From Antilocapra americana (taxonomy: Eukaryota > Chordata > Mammalia > Artiodactyla > Antilocapridae): a DNA stretch of 64,000 nucleotides. How positions within the stretch are numbered: position 1 is the stretch's first letter; each line of letters starts with the position of its first letter. Below the pieces are notes generated by a model that saw nothing but the letters and a program-made list of their open reading frames with translations, searched no databases and was not told the origin of the DNA. The stretch is from NCBI GenBank assembly GCA_007570785.1, contig ML664161.1, positions 16,210,861 to 16,274,860 of the forward strand, in the 5' to 3' direction. Positions 23,958 to 35,908 of this stretch are shown one piece after another. The position numbers and the translations under genes were made by a program.

Positions 23958-24062
23958 GTGACTTGTGGGATCTTAGTGTCCTGACCAGGGATTGAACCTG
24001 GGCCCTCGGCAGTGAAAGTGCAGAGTCCTAACCACCGGACTGCCAGGCAATTCCCTGGTTTT
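23958..24062 (-). mobile_element. CHR-type SINE, antisense
   Basis: 'ttgtgggatcttagtgtcctgaccagggattgaacc' to 'ggactgccaggcaattccctgg'. Confidence 0.85.
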
Positions 24063-26384
24063 GACGTGGGGTGCTCTGCAGGCTTGAGGCCTTGCCTGGT
24101 GTCCCTGGAGGTCCTTGAAGAGATGCTTTCCTGGCAGTGAGACACTCAGCACTGGGCCGTTCACCTCACTCTAGACCAGTGCTACTTGAAGTGTGGTCAG
24201 CTGACTGGTGCCATGAGATAAGCACGAACACTGAGAGGAAGCGTTTGGAAATTTCTATAGCAGCTTGCCATTGTGGCTACTTCCAAGTGCACCAGCAGTG
24301 GGTTAGTTTCTTTGAACAGGACATAGATCCATATGAGTTTCATGGTGCTTCAACCTTTCGGTTCACACCTGGCTGAAGGTGAGAACTAGCCGTGCGCAGT
24401 GGGACCACTGGAACCTCTTCCCTTTCCTTAATGAATAGAAGCGCAACAAAACAGAAAACAGAACAAAACAGAATAGCCTGGCCCTTCGTGACAGTAGTAT
24501 GAGAAACACCTCTCTACACCAAGCGCAAATGTAATGGGAGGTAAGGCTGAGGACCCCCAAGTCAAGAAGTTAAATATAAAACCTTTGATCTGTTCCAGTT
24601 TCATTTCAGGTTTTTGTCAGCCTGAAATCTCCCTTCCCCTCTTCCTTTTCTTCCTTGTCATCAGCATGTGTTCCATGAATATTATTTTCCTATGTACATT
24701 ATGTGCAATTCTGTACATGTTTTCTGTATACATTACACACAATTCATATATTTGTCATTTTAAATAATGTTACAGTATTTGTTGTGTTTATATGTTTCAG
24801 GTTCTTAGTTCCTCTATTTGGGGGCCATTTTCCTATCATAAATAGTTTATCTGTGAATATTTTTGTACAAATTAGTTATTTTTCCTCTTGGGTTCCTGAA
24901 GTCATACCAAAGGAAAAATACGGTGTCAAAGGTCACAGTTTATTGCTCACTAGAAGGGTGGAACTGATTTATATTGTGGGAGGAGATATGCAGGTTTTCT
25001 TTGTGGCTTCAGGCTGTGTGATTTTTAATACTGTTTGTCAGTTTAGTAGGCATATAATTGCTTGGGATTGTTTTAACATACTTCCTTCAGGCGGTAGTGG
25101 AGATATGACTTGAATTTAATATTTTCTTACAGTTAAAACTAAATGACCTTAAACAAATGGCAGCAAGTTCTTACCAAGCTAAGCCTGAATGTTGACATCT
25201 TGTAATTTTATCACTTTTTACATAATTTGGCTGTAAGTTTTTCTTCATTATGCTTTTACATCTTTCCCCATTCTGTTAGTGTTGGTTTCCTGTTTCATTT
25301 TATTTTGCAATGCAAAACTTGTTCATTAATATTTACATTGTTATACTCAACTATTTCTTCTCTTTTGATACTGTGTATTTTCTTGGCCAGACATTATTTT
25401 CTCCTTCATAAGTAGGATAAATGTACTAGTCTGCTCTTTTCTAGTTTTTTAGATGCTATGTCTTGGATCTATCTGGACCTCATTATAGTATTAGGTATAA
25501 GATGTGGATCTAATTAACTCTTAACAGTGTTCAAACCCTCACCCTCTTCCTCTCGTTGACCATCCTCACCGTTGCTAAGATAACTGCGCCAAAAAGGACT
25601 ATAGGACTTGTCTTCACGTGGCCAGTAGTACAGCCAAGAAATCATGCAGGACCTTTTTGTATAAACGGACATTAATGAGACAAGAGAGAAGAAAGTGTAG
25701 ATCACTAGATGGGTTGAACTTAGGTGTTTGTTCTATATGAGTAGTTTTTAAAGGGTTTTCTATGTTAGTGTGTCTTAACTTTTAGAACTACTGGCAGATT
25801 CCTGGGGCAGTGCTTCCACCTCAGAGCTTCTAGTGAGGGCCATAGGCCATTTCAGAGGCCAGCATAAATGTGGGATGGAAGACACCCTTGGGTATTTAGA
25901 ATAGAATCCTTCCCTAAGTGGGGTTGTCTATGAGTGCCAAAGCATTTTTCTCTTTATGGACTTTGTGACAGTATCAAGTAACTCCAGAGATTTAATATTG
26001 GATGTTTGGTATATTACATTTTTATCAAATTCCTTAATAAGTAAAAAATTCTTGGCAGTGAAGTTACTAAAGACTTTATGATTATATTAGAGATTACATA
26101 ATCTTGCATTATATAGCTATTCTATATTTTTCTTAAGAAAAATGCTGTACTTGAACATTTTTATTCTCCTGCTTGCTAATTTTTTGGTTCTCCCACTAGC
26201 TGCCTAACACATTTTATGACAAATTAATATTTGTTATCCCCAGCCTGTGTGGCTGTTAGACTGACTTTTTCTTCCTTCTGCTTTTCCCCCAAGTAGAAAA
26301 TAATTGTGATAATAGGAGGTACATGTAGCACATAGAACTTTTAACTTGTAATAATCATCAATCTTTACGTAATGACTTAGAGCA

Positions 26385-26560
26385 CCGTGGGTATTTCTTC
26401 CCCTTTGAACTTCTCAAAGCCCTGTGAGGTGGGAATTATTGCTAGAGATATGTTTGTTGAGGAAAATACTGACTCTCAGAGACTATCTGACAAACTCTGT
26501 TGAGGTCATAGAGCTATTTAGTGGCAGTTCAGGACCTCTGGTTTCAAATCTAATATTTCC
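26385..26560 (+). repeat. MIR SINE relic
   Basis: 'aaagccctgtgaggtgggaattatt' then 'tcatagagctatttagtggcag' match the MIR body. Confidence 0.65.
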
Positions 26561-26939
26561 CCGGTTATATCTTCTGGTTTGAAAACTTTCTGATTGAACA
26601 ACATTTTATTGGAAGAGAATGGAAGTGTTCTTTTTTTTTTTTTTAAATCACACTATGGAATGCTCAATTTAATCGGCTTAATGGATAACTTGCCATTATA
26701 ATGGTGCAATATATTAAGGATTATGACTATGCAAAAGAATCTATTTAAGTAATCTTTTTGAAATATTTGCCTAATCTATTGATCAGGTGAACACAATGTG
26801 TTGCCTCTGGTTGAAGAACTTTTCTATCTATTTCAGTGATGTCATTGAAAGGGAAAAAGTTAACCAGAAGCACAAGCTATATAATTCTGAGTTTTTTGGA
26901 TGGTATTTTACAGTCAAGTTTTAAAAATTTCGCTTGTAA

Positions 26940-27240
26940 GTATTTGTTGCCAGGCTATAAAATTGAAATTGATTTTTGTCTATTGACCTGTATCCCATGA
27001 CCTTGCGAAATTAAATTCACTTACTGGTTTTATTATTTAGTAGACTGTAGATTCCTTAGGATTTTCCATGCAGACAATAATGTCATCAACAAATTTAGGC
27101 CATTTTACTTCTTTCTTCGTGACTTTCTTTTTCTTGCCTTACACATTGTGAACGCTGCAACAACAGGCACATGTTTGAACTAATGTTGTTATAATGTTCT
27201 TTTTGTGACAAGGCTTCTTTATGTCTGGCTTATAAACCAT
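26940..27240 (-). repeat. Degenerate L1 ORF2-region relic, antisense
   Basis: 'acaataatgtcatcaacaaatttaggccattttacttc' resembles antisense L1 ORF2. No usable frame. Confidence 0.55.
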
Positions 27241-27684
27241 AGATACAATGTTGGAAAATTTTATTTGAACTTAAAAAAAACAATCTTGGGTTATTGGAAC
27301 TTTAAAAATTATTTTTCATTTATTTGTAAGGGTATCAATGTCTGTTTTGATATTGTAATTTGTGTTCTACTAAAATTCATTGTAAGGAATGTTGATAGAT
27401 GTTTGTTGGCAATTCTAGCAGGTGTTTAAAATTTTTGTTTTTTGAAGAATTATTTGGATGGTCAAAATCATAGGATAGTAATAAAATTCCATTTTCATTG
27501 GGGAAAGGATGACTAACTTTATAGAAGTTTACAGAGAAGCACATTAAGCAAAGGGAGAGAAAAGGTGGGATAAAAAAAATCAAGCATCTCAAATGTGAAC
27601 AATATCCTTGCCTGTTCGTTATAGCTGTATCTCCATAATTAAATAATATTTGAAGTATGGCAGAGAGGGATAGAAGAGAAATAG

Positions 27685-27850
27685 ATTCAAATTTAACTCT
27701 GACACTTCCAAGTTGTATGAACTTGGGCAAGTCACTTATGTTTAGTTTTTCTTAAACTATAAATAGAAATAATACTAAGCAGTTTGCAGTATTGTTAGGA
27801 TTAGAAATAATATGTGCAAAGCACTTGACACATATCAAGTATTCAATAAA
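27685..27850 (-). repeat. MIR SINE relic
   Basis: 'tgaacttgggcaagtcacttatg' and 'aagcacttgacacatatcaagtattcaataaa' are reverse-complement MIR. Confidence 0.8.
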
Positions 27851-28009
27851 AAAGTGAGGACTCCATTCTTTATTATTTACTTATTATGTTATCTATTGAA
27901 TTGGTATAATGTATTAATGGACACCATCAAATATCATGCATCACTGAAGGAAGGGGACAATATCTTTGAAGCATCCTGTCCTGCTCAAAGGATATAAAAC
28001 CTTATGTTC

Positions 28010-28324
28010 CTGGAGACTTGGACTGACCAGTGAGGGAGAACGATGATGAACTGTTGAATTGATGGTCTTTGTAAAGAGAACAGACTTGTGGTTGCTAAGT
28101 GTGGAGGCTTGGGGAGGGAAGGATTGGGAGTTTGGGATTAGCAGATGCAAACTATTGTATGTAGGATGGATAGACAAAAGGTCCTACTGTATGGCACAGG
28201 GAACTCGAATCAATATCTTGTGATCAATTGTAATGGAAAAGAAGAAAAAATATATATAACTGAATCACTTTGCTGTACAGCAGAAATTAACACAACATTG
28301 TAAATCAACTACACTTCAACAAAA
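28010..28324 (+). repeat. L1 3' end, sense
   Basis: Ends 'atcactttgctgtacagcag' and 'aaatcaactacacttcaac' plus an A run, the standard ruminant L1 3' terminus. 5'-truncated. Confidence 0.85.
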
Positions 28325-28325
28325 A

Positions 28326-28545
28326 GGAGCTTCCCAGGTGGCGCTAGTAAACAAGCCGACTGCTAGCGCAGGAGATAAAAGAGACATGGGTTCGATCTCT
28401 GGGGTTGGGAAGATTGCCTGGAGGAGGAGACACAGCAACCCACTCTAGTATTCTCGTCTGGAAAATCCCAGGGACAGAGGAGCCTGGCAGGCTACAGTCC
28501 ATAGGGTCGCAAAGATTTGGACACGACTGAACGACTAAACACATA
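28326..28545 (+). mobile_element. Bov-tA SINE
   Basis: 'gagcttcccaggtggcgctag' head to 'gacacgactgaacgactaaac' tail, inserted directly after the L1 A-tail. Confidence 0.93.
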
Positions 28546-28913
28546 CGTCAGTAAAATTTAAAAAAGCATTATTATATGAAATGATGGTCATGGGATCAGC
28601 TGCCAGCTTTCCTCTATCCCTGATCACTCCTTTCCCCAGTTTGGAGAGTCAGGCAGGCATGTTTATCCCCCAGAGCCCCTGAGGCTCTCCCTGACTGTGA
28701 GACTGCTCTGCTGTCAGAGAGCTCGGGGACCCAGGGTTGAGGCAGGAGCTGTGTACGTGGCTGTGAGCCCTTGAGGTCACTGCAGGTGACTATGATGGCT
28801 GGGTGGTCTTTTGCGAGACTTTGTCTTCATCGTTTGTCATCGTTTGCCTTCCTTCCCCTTTTCTGTTTCTGTGTCTAGACTACTTGACTAACGTTGTAAC
28901 CTGTCTCTTCTAG

Positions 28914-29039
28914 AATTCTGAAGGCGGACTCTATGTATGCATGAATACATTTTTGGCCTTTGGAAGGGAACACGTGGAAAGACACTTTCGAAAAACTGGA
29001 CAGAGTGTCTACATGCACTTGAAGAGACACGTGCGCGAG
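28914..29039 (+). CDS. USP13: USP13 exon 2, residues 57-98
   Basis: Forty-two codons, beginning [11 protein letters not shown] and ending KRHVRE, phase 0 on both sides. The block with Cys65, the conserved TFLAFG run and the HxxxHF-type histidines (GREHVERHF) belongs to the N-terminal ZnF-UBP-like module shared with USP5, where it is closely similar. In USP5 this module packs against the catalytic core; a similar role here is inferred. The acceptor follows CTCTTCTAG and the donor is GAG followed by GTGAGA. Because the length is a multiple of three and both phases are 0, skipping would stay in frame but remove the centre of the module. A Bov-tA SINE ends about 370 bp upstream. Confidence 0.97.
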
Positions 29040-30324
29040 GTGAGATAGCGCTTTGGGAGAGCTGGCCTTGACGTCTTCCCTGTAACGTTGACTTGGTGGG
29101 CTTCATCGCAGCGAGGTTTTACTATGTCCACATGACTTCTCATTCTCTTGGGTGATGGGAAACAAAAGGAGCACTGTTGGCAGACATTCATAGACTCCCC
29201 AAACCTTAGCTTAACCAGTTTTACATTTTTCTGCTTGTAATGTTCTGTTCAGAGTTGTTAAAGACGTGAGTTGGCCAATAGAAAAAAAAAATCAAGTCAA
29301 AAAATACAGCAAAGTACAGAAAATAATGCCAGAAACACTCAAGGACGCAAAAATCAGAAATAAGAGACATTTGGATATTTTTGCTTCAGTTTCTTTTCCT
29401 AGGGAAAGAGCTTTTTTTTTCCTACAAGTGCAAGTCTCTTTCGGTTCCCTCCCTCCACAAGTAAACATTGCTGTGAACATGCTGTTTCTCGTTCTCATGA
29501 ATGTCATTATATTTTATTTAAGTATGGGTATTCATGAACAATATACAGTATGACTTAATATGTTTTAAAGATGTAGATAAATACTGATATCAGGTAACAG
29601 TATGTAGTTATCAGACTGATACCTCTAATTCTACCTGAAGTTTTTCCCTTCAGTGAAATCTCACACATCTGGGTATACTTCATTCATTTCAGTAGTTGTT
29701 TGGTGTTCCATTTTATATGTACCTTCTCATTTACTACTCTGTTCTCCCATTTGAAGATGTTTAGATTGTTTCCATTTCTTTTTTTTTTTTTTTTTGCTTC
29801 TATAGACATTGTACAAATGAGTGTTTTTACACATTTCTCCTGGGTGAACACGTGCAAGATTCTTTCAGAAATAGGTCTACAAGTAGCAGTGTTGGCTCAT
29901 GCATGTTATCTTCATTTTTACTGGACATTGCTAAATCCCTCCTCAGTGGCTGCACCAATGTACATTCCAGTTTGCTCTGATTATGCATGTCTGTTTCCCC
30001 ACACTCTCACCAATGCCTGGTTAGAATTTTGATGTTTGCTAATGGGATGGTTGTAAAGTGGCATTTAAATATTTAGCATTTCCTCCTGTGAGGGTAGAAA
30101 TGTCTTTTCATTCCTTTTGTTGGCCATTCTCCTTTTCTGCTCCCTGACTTGCCTATTTATATTTTCAGCCTATTTCTCGATGAGTTTATCTTTTCCTTAA
30201 AACTTTGATTAGTTCTTTTTACATCCTGGATACCAAAATTTTGTCTTATAGGCACACTTTTCTTATGTTCTGTGGCTTATCTTTTTACTTTATGAATTAT
30301 TTTGTAGAACAGAAGGTTTTATTT

Positions 30325-30462
30325 TTTCAATTAATTTTTTTTTTTTTGTTTGCTTCATAACTCAGCATGTGGGATCTTAGTTTCCTGGCCAGAGATCAAA
30401 CCCTTGCCCCCCTGCATTGGAAGCGCAGAGTCTTAACCACTGGACAGCCAGGGAAGTCCTAT
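30325..30462 (-). mobile_element. CHR-type SINE, antisense
   Basis: 'agcatgtgggatcttagtttcctggccagagatcaaacc' to 'ggacagccagggaagtcc'. Confidence 0.88.
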
Positions 30463-31107
30463 AGAACTGGTTTTGAATTTTGATGTAGTCAGGGTTATTA
30501 AACTTTTCTTATGAGTTGTGTTCTTTCTGTCTTGCTTAAGAAATTGTTTCCCAACTCAAGGTCATAAAGATATTTCTTCTAATTCTTTTTTTAAAAGAAG
30601 TATGTGTGTATGAGAGAGAGAAAGAGAGAGAGAGGGTGAAAGACACATAGAGAGACAGATTGTGAATGTTTTAATGTTCTAACATTTTAAATCTTTAAAT
30701 CATCTATAATCTATTTTTATATTTGTGTCAAGTGTGGGAATCTGCTCTTTGCCTTATATTGATGACCAGTTGTCCCACTATTACTGGAGAAGTGCAGCCT
30801 TTTTCAATGACTTATAGTGCCATTTAAAAAAATATTTAAACTTGCTGTTCACATTTGTGTCAGCTTGGAGACGCTCAGTTCTATTATGTTGCTCTTATTT
30901 GTGTCCCTGTCTTAATACCTCAAGTCTTGATATCTAGGAGTATGAGCACGTTTTCCATGTTCATTTTTTCCCTAGAAATTTCCTGGATCTGAATGTTTAT
31001 TTTTCCATATGGATGTTGGAATCAGTTCATCTAGTTGAAAAATACTGTTGAGATTTTGATCACGACCACATTGAATTTGTAGATTGATCTATAGTGTATA
31101 TCATTGT

Positions 31108-31222
31108 CTAAGCTCCATGAGGGCAGGGAGTCTGGTCTGCTTTGTTCACCTCTGAGTCCTCAGCATGTAACAGTGCCCAGCACATAGTAGGTACTTCATA
31201 AATACTGACTGAATGACTATTC
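31108..31222 (+). repeat. L2 3' end
   Basis: 'ctccatgagggcagggagtctggtctg' to 'cagtgcccagcacatagtaggtacttcataaatactgactgaatga' closely follows the L2 3' terminus. Confidence 0.85.
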
Positions 31223-31394
31223 AACATGGCATACCTCTCTGTCGATTCAGGTCTCTTTTATGTCCTTCAGTAATGTTTTATAATTTTCAGTAAAGAAACT
31301 TTTATTTTATAACCATCTGAGCTACCAGGGAAGTCTTTATTTTATTAGATTGTTTAAAAAAATATTTGTTAAAAAAATAATAAAAAATAAAAAA

Positions 31395-31694
31395 AATATT
31401 TGTTTATTTTTGGCCCTACTGGGTCTTTGTTGCTGCGAGGGCTTTTCTCTAGTTTCAGAGAGGGGGGCTACTGTCTAGTGTCGGCGTGTGTGCTTCAGTA
31501 GCCGCGGCATGTGGGCCCAGTAGTGGTAGCTCCCCGGTTCTAGAGTGCAGGCTTAGTAGTTATGGCTCTCAATTGCCACCTGCCACGCACTTAATTGCTT
31601 TGAGGCCTGTGGGATTTTCCCAGATCAAGGGTCTAACTGGTGTCCCCTGCGTTGCAAGGCGGATTCTTTAACCATTGGGCCACCAGGGAAGCCC
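31395..31694 (-). mobile_element. CHR-2-type SINE, near full length, antisense
   Basis: About 300 bp from 'tttatttttggccctactgggtc' to 'gccaccagggaagccc'. TTATTAGATT at 31342-31351 and 31695-31704 forms a 10-bp TSD, separated on the left by an AT-rich tail (31,352-31,394). Confidence 0.88.
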
Positions 31695-31740
31695 TTATTA
31701 GATTTTTTTTTTTTTAAGGTATCTATCCTACAATTTCTAT

Positions 31741-31942
31741 GGGCTTCCCTGGTGCCTCATTGCCTGCCAGTGCAGCAGATGTGGGTTTGATCCCTGGGTC
31801 AGAAAGATCCCCTAGAGAAGGAAATGGCAACGCACTCTGGTATTCTTGCCTGGGAAACCCCACGAACAGGGGAGCCTAGTGGGCTCCCTGAGGTTGCAGA
31901 GAGTCAGACATGGCCTAGTGACTAAACAACAATAACAACATA
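31741..31942 (+). mobile_element. Bov-tA SINE
   Basis: 'gggcttccctggtgcctcattgcc' head to the CAACAATAACAACA tail; a short internal deletion in the tRNA-like part. Confidence 0.9.
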
Positions 31943-32284
31943 ATTTTTGTAACTGTTATTACTGTTGTCTTTTACCTTTTAATATATTTAAATTGGTTAT
32001 CCATGTTGTTTGGAGATGTTATTAATTTTTAAATATTAATTTTATGTTTAGCAATACTGTTCAATTTTCACCTTAGTCCTAATGGTTTATAAACTATCTT
32101 TGATCTTCCATAGTCAATGCTGATTCGAAGTTCATCTCGTCTTTCACCCTAGCCTACCTAATATATTTTCTGTTAAAGTTTCGGACAAAGGAGAGATTCC
32201 CCCAGTTGGACAATGGGGAGAAGAGGAGGAAAAAAGACCAGGAGGTCAGACAGGTCGTAAACTGAATGGTTAGCTTTAAAGTAT

Positions 32285-32515
32285 TCTAACACTGACCTGG
32301 TACTATATGATTTTCACTACTCCTGTTAGGTGGGGCGTAGCAATTCTGATGAAGTTCGTGTTGTATCATCTGTCTTAACATAAAGTAATGAAGTTTTAGG
32401 AGACTGGAAAAAAAAAAATGAAGCTGAGGCCCAGAGACTTGAAATAACTTGTTCCAGGTCACAAAGCTAGAGGCAGAATTATAGAATGCAGTTACCTCTG
32501 CCTCTGAAATTTTAA
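32285..32515 (+). repeat. MIR SINE relic
   Basis: 'gaagctgaggcccagagacttg' and 'ccaggtcacaaagctagaggcag' match MIR. Confidence 0.75.
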
Positions 32516-32539
32516 GTTTAATGTTTCACTCTCTGAGCA

Positions 32540-34670
32540 CAGTTCTCTCTCATTTTAGCTCTTTCACTCATTTATTCCTGTTTTGATCTGTTTAGCCTGC
32601 TTCTCAGCATCTGTGACTTTAAACGTTCTCTTATACCGCCACCCTCAACTGACCCCCATCCCAGGGTCTTGCTTCCTTACTGTCCTCCAGAATCCCGCCT
32701 CCCCCACCGCACCCCCAGTCCGTCCATTGGTGCCATCCTCTGCTTCCATGGGTGTGCTGCCCACGTGCACTGCCTTGCGGTTGGGGGCTGTGTCAGATTC
32801 CCGGCCTTTCCCTTTCTGCTGGGCCCTCTCACTGCCCAGAGCATCTAGCCTGTTCCTTCTTCTGTGCCAGTGGATGCTTCCTACAAGACTACCTGTGCCT
32901 GCCTCACCATTCTCCAAAAATGATCAGACCTGTGCTTTCCAGAGGAAACAGGGATCCTGGACAGAAACCCTGAGCTCCTGCCTCACCTCCTGGAAGCTCA
33001 TCTGCAGTGGTCCTCTTTTTGTTTCCTCCCATCTCAGCAGAAAGCTCTGCCCTCTCTGACCTCATGGTCCCGTTTCCTCCTACCTCAGAAACTCCATTCA
33101 CTCCACTCCCTCTGACATTTCCAGCGTCTCCCTCTCTGTCTTTTTTCTCACACCTTAAAAAAGAGCACGCCTCAGAACTCTTAAGTTGAGTCCTGCTTCA
33201 GTCATCCCATCCTTCAATTGAAGCTTTAAAACTTCTACTCTCACCGTCTCAGTACAGCCTGCTTTAAGTTCAACACTGCTGTTCAGTTAACCTTCCTGTG
33301 AAGCAGCTAAAACTGCCACGGTTGTCAATGACCTCTTAGTTGCCAGAGTTGGTAGATATGTTTTAGCTTTGAGTTTTTGAGTCTTTAAACTTGCTTTTCT
33401 TTTGGAACTTCTCCTCCTCTGCTTTCTTTGGCACCATTCTCTGCTGGGTTTTCTCCCCTGTCAAACTGCCCTTTCTCACTTTCGTTAGCATCCTTTCATA
33501 TCTTTGTTCCTCCATCCTAGGAAATACTGGCATTTGCTCATCCTCATCAGGGCCATCCACAGCCTTGTTTGGCCACTATGTCTGAGCTGATGACTTCTCA
33601 GTCAGTGTCCCTCCAGAGCTGAAGGTCTGACCATGTGACTTTGACCCGGCCTCCTCTACTCAAATGCCTCATAGGTACTTCAAGCTCGTTGTGCTCAGAC
33701 TGAATGAATTACCTGCTTTCTCACCGTGTTCTTTGTCTTGAATTCTAGAGACTTAGACATCCTTTGATTCTGCTCTCATTCCATGGCAGGCTGGTTATCA
33801 AGTCCAGTAATTCGGGCATTCCCAGCAGCCCCAAATTCCTTCCTGCCCTCTTCATCCCTGCTGTTCTTGTCCAAGTACTTGTTATGCCTTAAAAGGGCTG
33901 GTGCTGTAACTTCCTGACTCGCCTGCCTTCCTTTAAATGTGCTGTCTTCAGTGTCCCCCAAGTCTGCATGCTGCACTCAGAGTGATCTTTTCACCCGGTG
34001 TGCAGCTGTGGCATGCTGAAGCTTAAATCTTGAAGGTCTTTCTCTTTGTTGCAGGATGAAGTCCAGACTCTTCTGTATTTGATTACAAGGCATTCCATGA
34101 TCTGACCCCTGTGACCTTTCCAACCTTCCCTCTTACTGCATCAGCTCCGTTGCCCTAGATATAACAAACCCCTTCTACGTGGAACGCACCATGATTTCAG
34201 GCCTTTGTGCATGCTCTTTTCTGTTTTGGGGATGCCCTGCTGCTATCCCTTTTCCTTTCATACCTGTTGTACTCCTTGTGGTCAGCATATCCATATATCT
34301 ATCCATCATCCCCCCACCCATCCACGTTTCATCCATCCAACCAACCAACCAACCAGTCAACCAGCATAATTGCTCTGTAGCTGCTATCCACCAGGCCTGC
34401 AGCTCTTCTTACCTCACCAGCCCTGCCCACCCCTTCCGTCCCCAGAAGAACCATTATTTCTTCCTTATGATGTCATCATTACCTCTTTCAACACTGGAAT
34501 CCGTTGTGCTGTTTGTTTGCATTCATGCTCCCCTCTGATGCTGGTGAGCTCCTCAAGGGATGGAGCGTGTCTTCACTCATTTTGCAGCCTGAACTCCAGC
34601 ACAGAGCCTGACAGTCATGTCTGTGGAGTGAGGAATTCCAGTTTCTCAAGCCCTGTCAGTTTCTAGTGGT
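32540..34670 (+). repeat. Long L2 LINE copy (ORF2 to 3' region)
   Basis: Pyrimidine-rich text recognisable as L2 over about 2.1 kb: 'gttgtcaatgacctcttagttgcc', 'tacttcaagctcgttgtgctcagactgaat', 'gcattccatgatctgacccctg', 'aggcctttgtgcatgctctt'. It includes a CCAA run at ~34,331-34,352. The open frames here are chance. Continuity over the full length is inferred. Confidence 0.65.
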
Positions 34671-34725
34671 GACTGATGCAGACACAGAGGTGATGGTCTT
34701 TGAAAGGAAGGTCTTTTTTTTTTTT

Positions 34726-34836
34726 CTGAATGGAATCAGACCTAATCCAAGCCTGAGGTGTGACTCTCATTCGGGGAGAGCCTCACAGTCCAGCAGGTCT
34801 CCCTGAAACTCCTCTCCTACTTTCTTCCCACACTTT
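34726..34836 (+). repeat. Direct repeat copy 1 (~110 bp)
   Basis: Runs from CTGAATGGAATCAGACC to the CCCACAC region and recurs at 35,435-35,546 in the same orientation with only a few differences, one of them a 2-base insertion. Not a repeat family I recognise. Confidence 0.85.
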
Positions 34837-35100
34837 CATGGAGGAGTGGAGGGGACAGTGAGATTGGAACAAGCAAAAGGATGCTGTAAAGTTCTGTAGA
34901 GAGATTACTTGTGACCTCCAGGACTGTTCAGTGTGGATGGTTAAATATACCTATCGTGCAGGTTTTATCTCATCCATTTTTGAGGCAGGTAGGTGGAGGG
35001 AAGGGGAGCAGAGACTCTGAGACCTTGGAGGAGACAGATTCTAAGAGCCGTAACATGAATGTAGCATTAGTATTTGGACAGATAAGTTTTTAAGCTAAAG

Positions 35101-35294
35101 TGAAGTGAAAGTCGCTCAGTCGTGTCCGACTCTTTTTGACCCCATACATTATATAGTCCATGGAATTCTTCAGGCCAGAATACTGGAGTGGGTAGCCTTT
35201 CCCTTCTCCAGGGGATCTTCCCAATCCAGGGATCAAACCCAGGTCTCCCGCACTGCAGGTGGATTCTTTACCAGCTAAGCCACCAGGAAAGCCT
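35101..35294 (-). mobile_element. Bov-tA SINE, antisense
   Basis: 'tgaagtgaaagtcgctcagtcgtgtccgactc' to 'taagccaccaggaaagcc'. Its 3' end abuts AGCTAAAG (35,093-35,100), which recurs at 35,552-35,559 beyond the second direct-repeat copy. Confidence 0.92.
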
Positions 35295-35414
35295 GAGAAT
35301 ACTGGAGTGGGTAGCCTATCCCTTCTCCAGTGGATCTTCTGACCCAGGAATTAAACCTGAGTTTCCTGCATTGCAGGCAGATTCTTTACCAGCTGAGCTA
35401 TCAGGGAAGCCTGG
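35295..35414 (-). mobile_element. Partial second Bov-tA unit, antisense
   Basis: Repeats the tRNA-like half of the preceding SINE ('gaatactggagtgggtagcc' to 'tgagctatcagggaagcc') without the 3' half; looks like a head-to-tail partial duplication. Confidence 0.85.
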
Positions 35415-35434
35415 TAGTTGCTTTTTTAGTTTTC

Positions 35435-35546
35435 CTGAATGGAATCAGACCCAATCTAAGTCTGAGGTGTGACTCTCACATTCGGGGAGAGCCTCACAGT
35501 CCAGCAGGTCTCCCTGAAACTCCTCTCCTCCTTTCTCCCCACACTC
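35435..35546 (+). repeat. Direct repeat copy 2 (~110 bp)
   Basis: Second copy of 34,726-34,836, immediately 3' of the partial SINE. See findings for a chimeric-insertion interpretation. Confidence 0.85.
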
Positions 35547-35704
35547 TTTAGAGCTAAAGAGTTCAATAATTTTACTTGTCTGAAATGGTAACTATAAACT
35601 TACAGTAGAAGCTATAAAAGTTTATTGGGAGAATCACAAAGGTGAGTCCACTTTCAATGCCAAGTAATTAAATGTGGGAAAGAAGAGTTAAGACTGATAG
35701 GCTG

Positions 35705-35908
35705 CCACTGCTGCTCAGTCCAACTCTTTGTGACCCCATGGACTGTAGCCCACCAGGCTCCTCTGTCTGTGGAATTCTCCAGGCAAGAATACTGGAGTGG
35801 GATGCCATTTCTTTCTCCAGGAGATCTTCCCACCCCAGGGATTGAACTGTAGTCTCCTGCATTGGCAGGTGGATTCTTTACCACTGAGCCACCTGGGAAG
35901 CCTCCAAT
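35705..35908 (-). mobile_element. Bov-tA SINE, antisense
   Basis: 'ctcagtccaactctttgtgacc' to 'tgagccacctgggaagcctcc'. Confidence 0.92.

Larger units (their letters stand above)
5378..28913 (+). other. USP13 intron 1 (23.5 kb, phase 0)
   Basis: Donor GTAAGT; acceptor preceded by a pyrimidine-rich tract ending CTCTTCTAG. Recognisable content is listed separately: Bov-tA, Bov-A2, CHR, Bov-B, L1, L2, MIR, MER5-like and one LTR. Stretches where I recognise nothing specific: 5,690-6,985; 7,110-8,220; 8,630-10,150; 10,400-10,820; 13,185-14,280; 17,635-18,370; 18,560-19,285; 20,035-20,950; 21,360-21,770; 22,345-23,405; 23,500-23,955; 24,065-26,380; 26,565-26,935; 27,245-27,680; 27,855-28,005; 28,550-28,900. 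The first of these, next to the CpG island, is the most plausible place for intronic regulatory DNA. A weak resemblance to MER5-type sequence at ~24,172-24,240 was not firm enough to list. Confidence 0.9.
29640..31310 (-). repeat. Old L1, antisense, interrupted by CHR SINE and L2
   Basis: Patches of antisense L1 ('aatgtacattccagtttgctc', 'gtcaagtgtgggaatctgctc', 'tgttttataattttcagtaaag'), with a T19 run near 29,780 and a (GA)n tract at ~30,615-30,650. Probably one copy broken by later insertions, but continuity is inferred. Confidence 0.6.

Noticed and set aside
32583..33059. A 158-residue frame and its antisense partners
   Set aside because: The sequence reads as a decayed L2 LINE; the frames are chance openings in pyrimidine-rich DNA.
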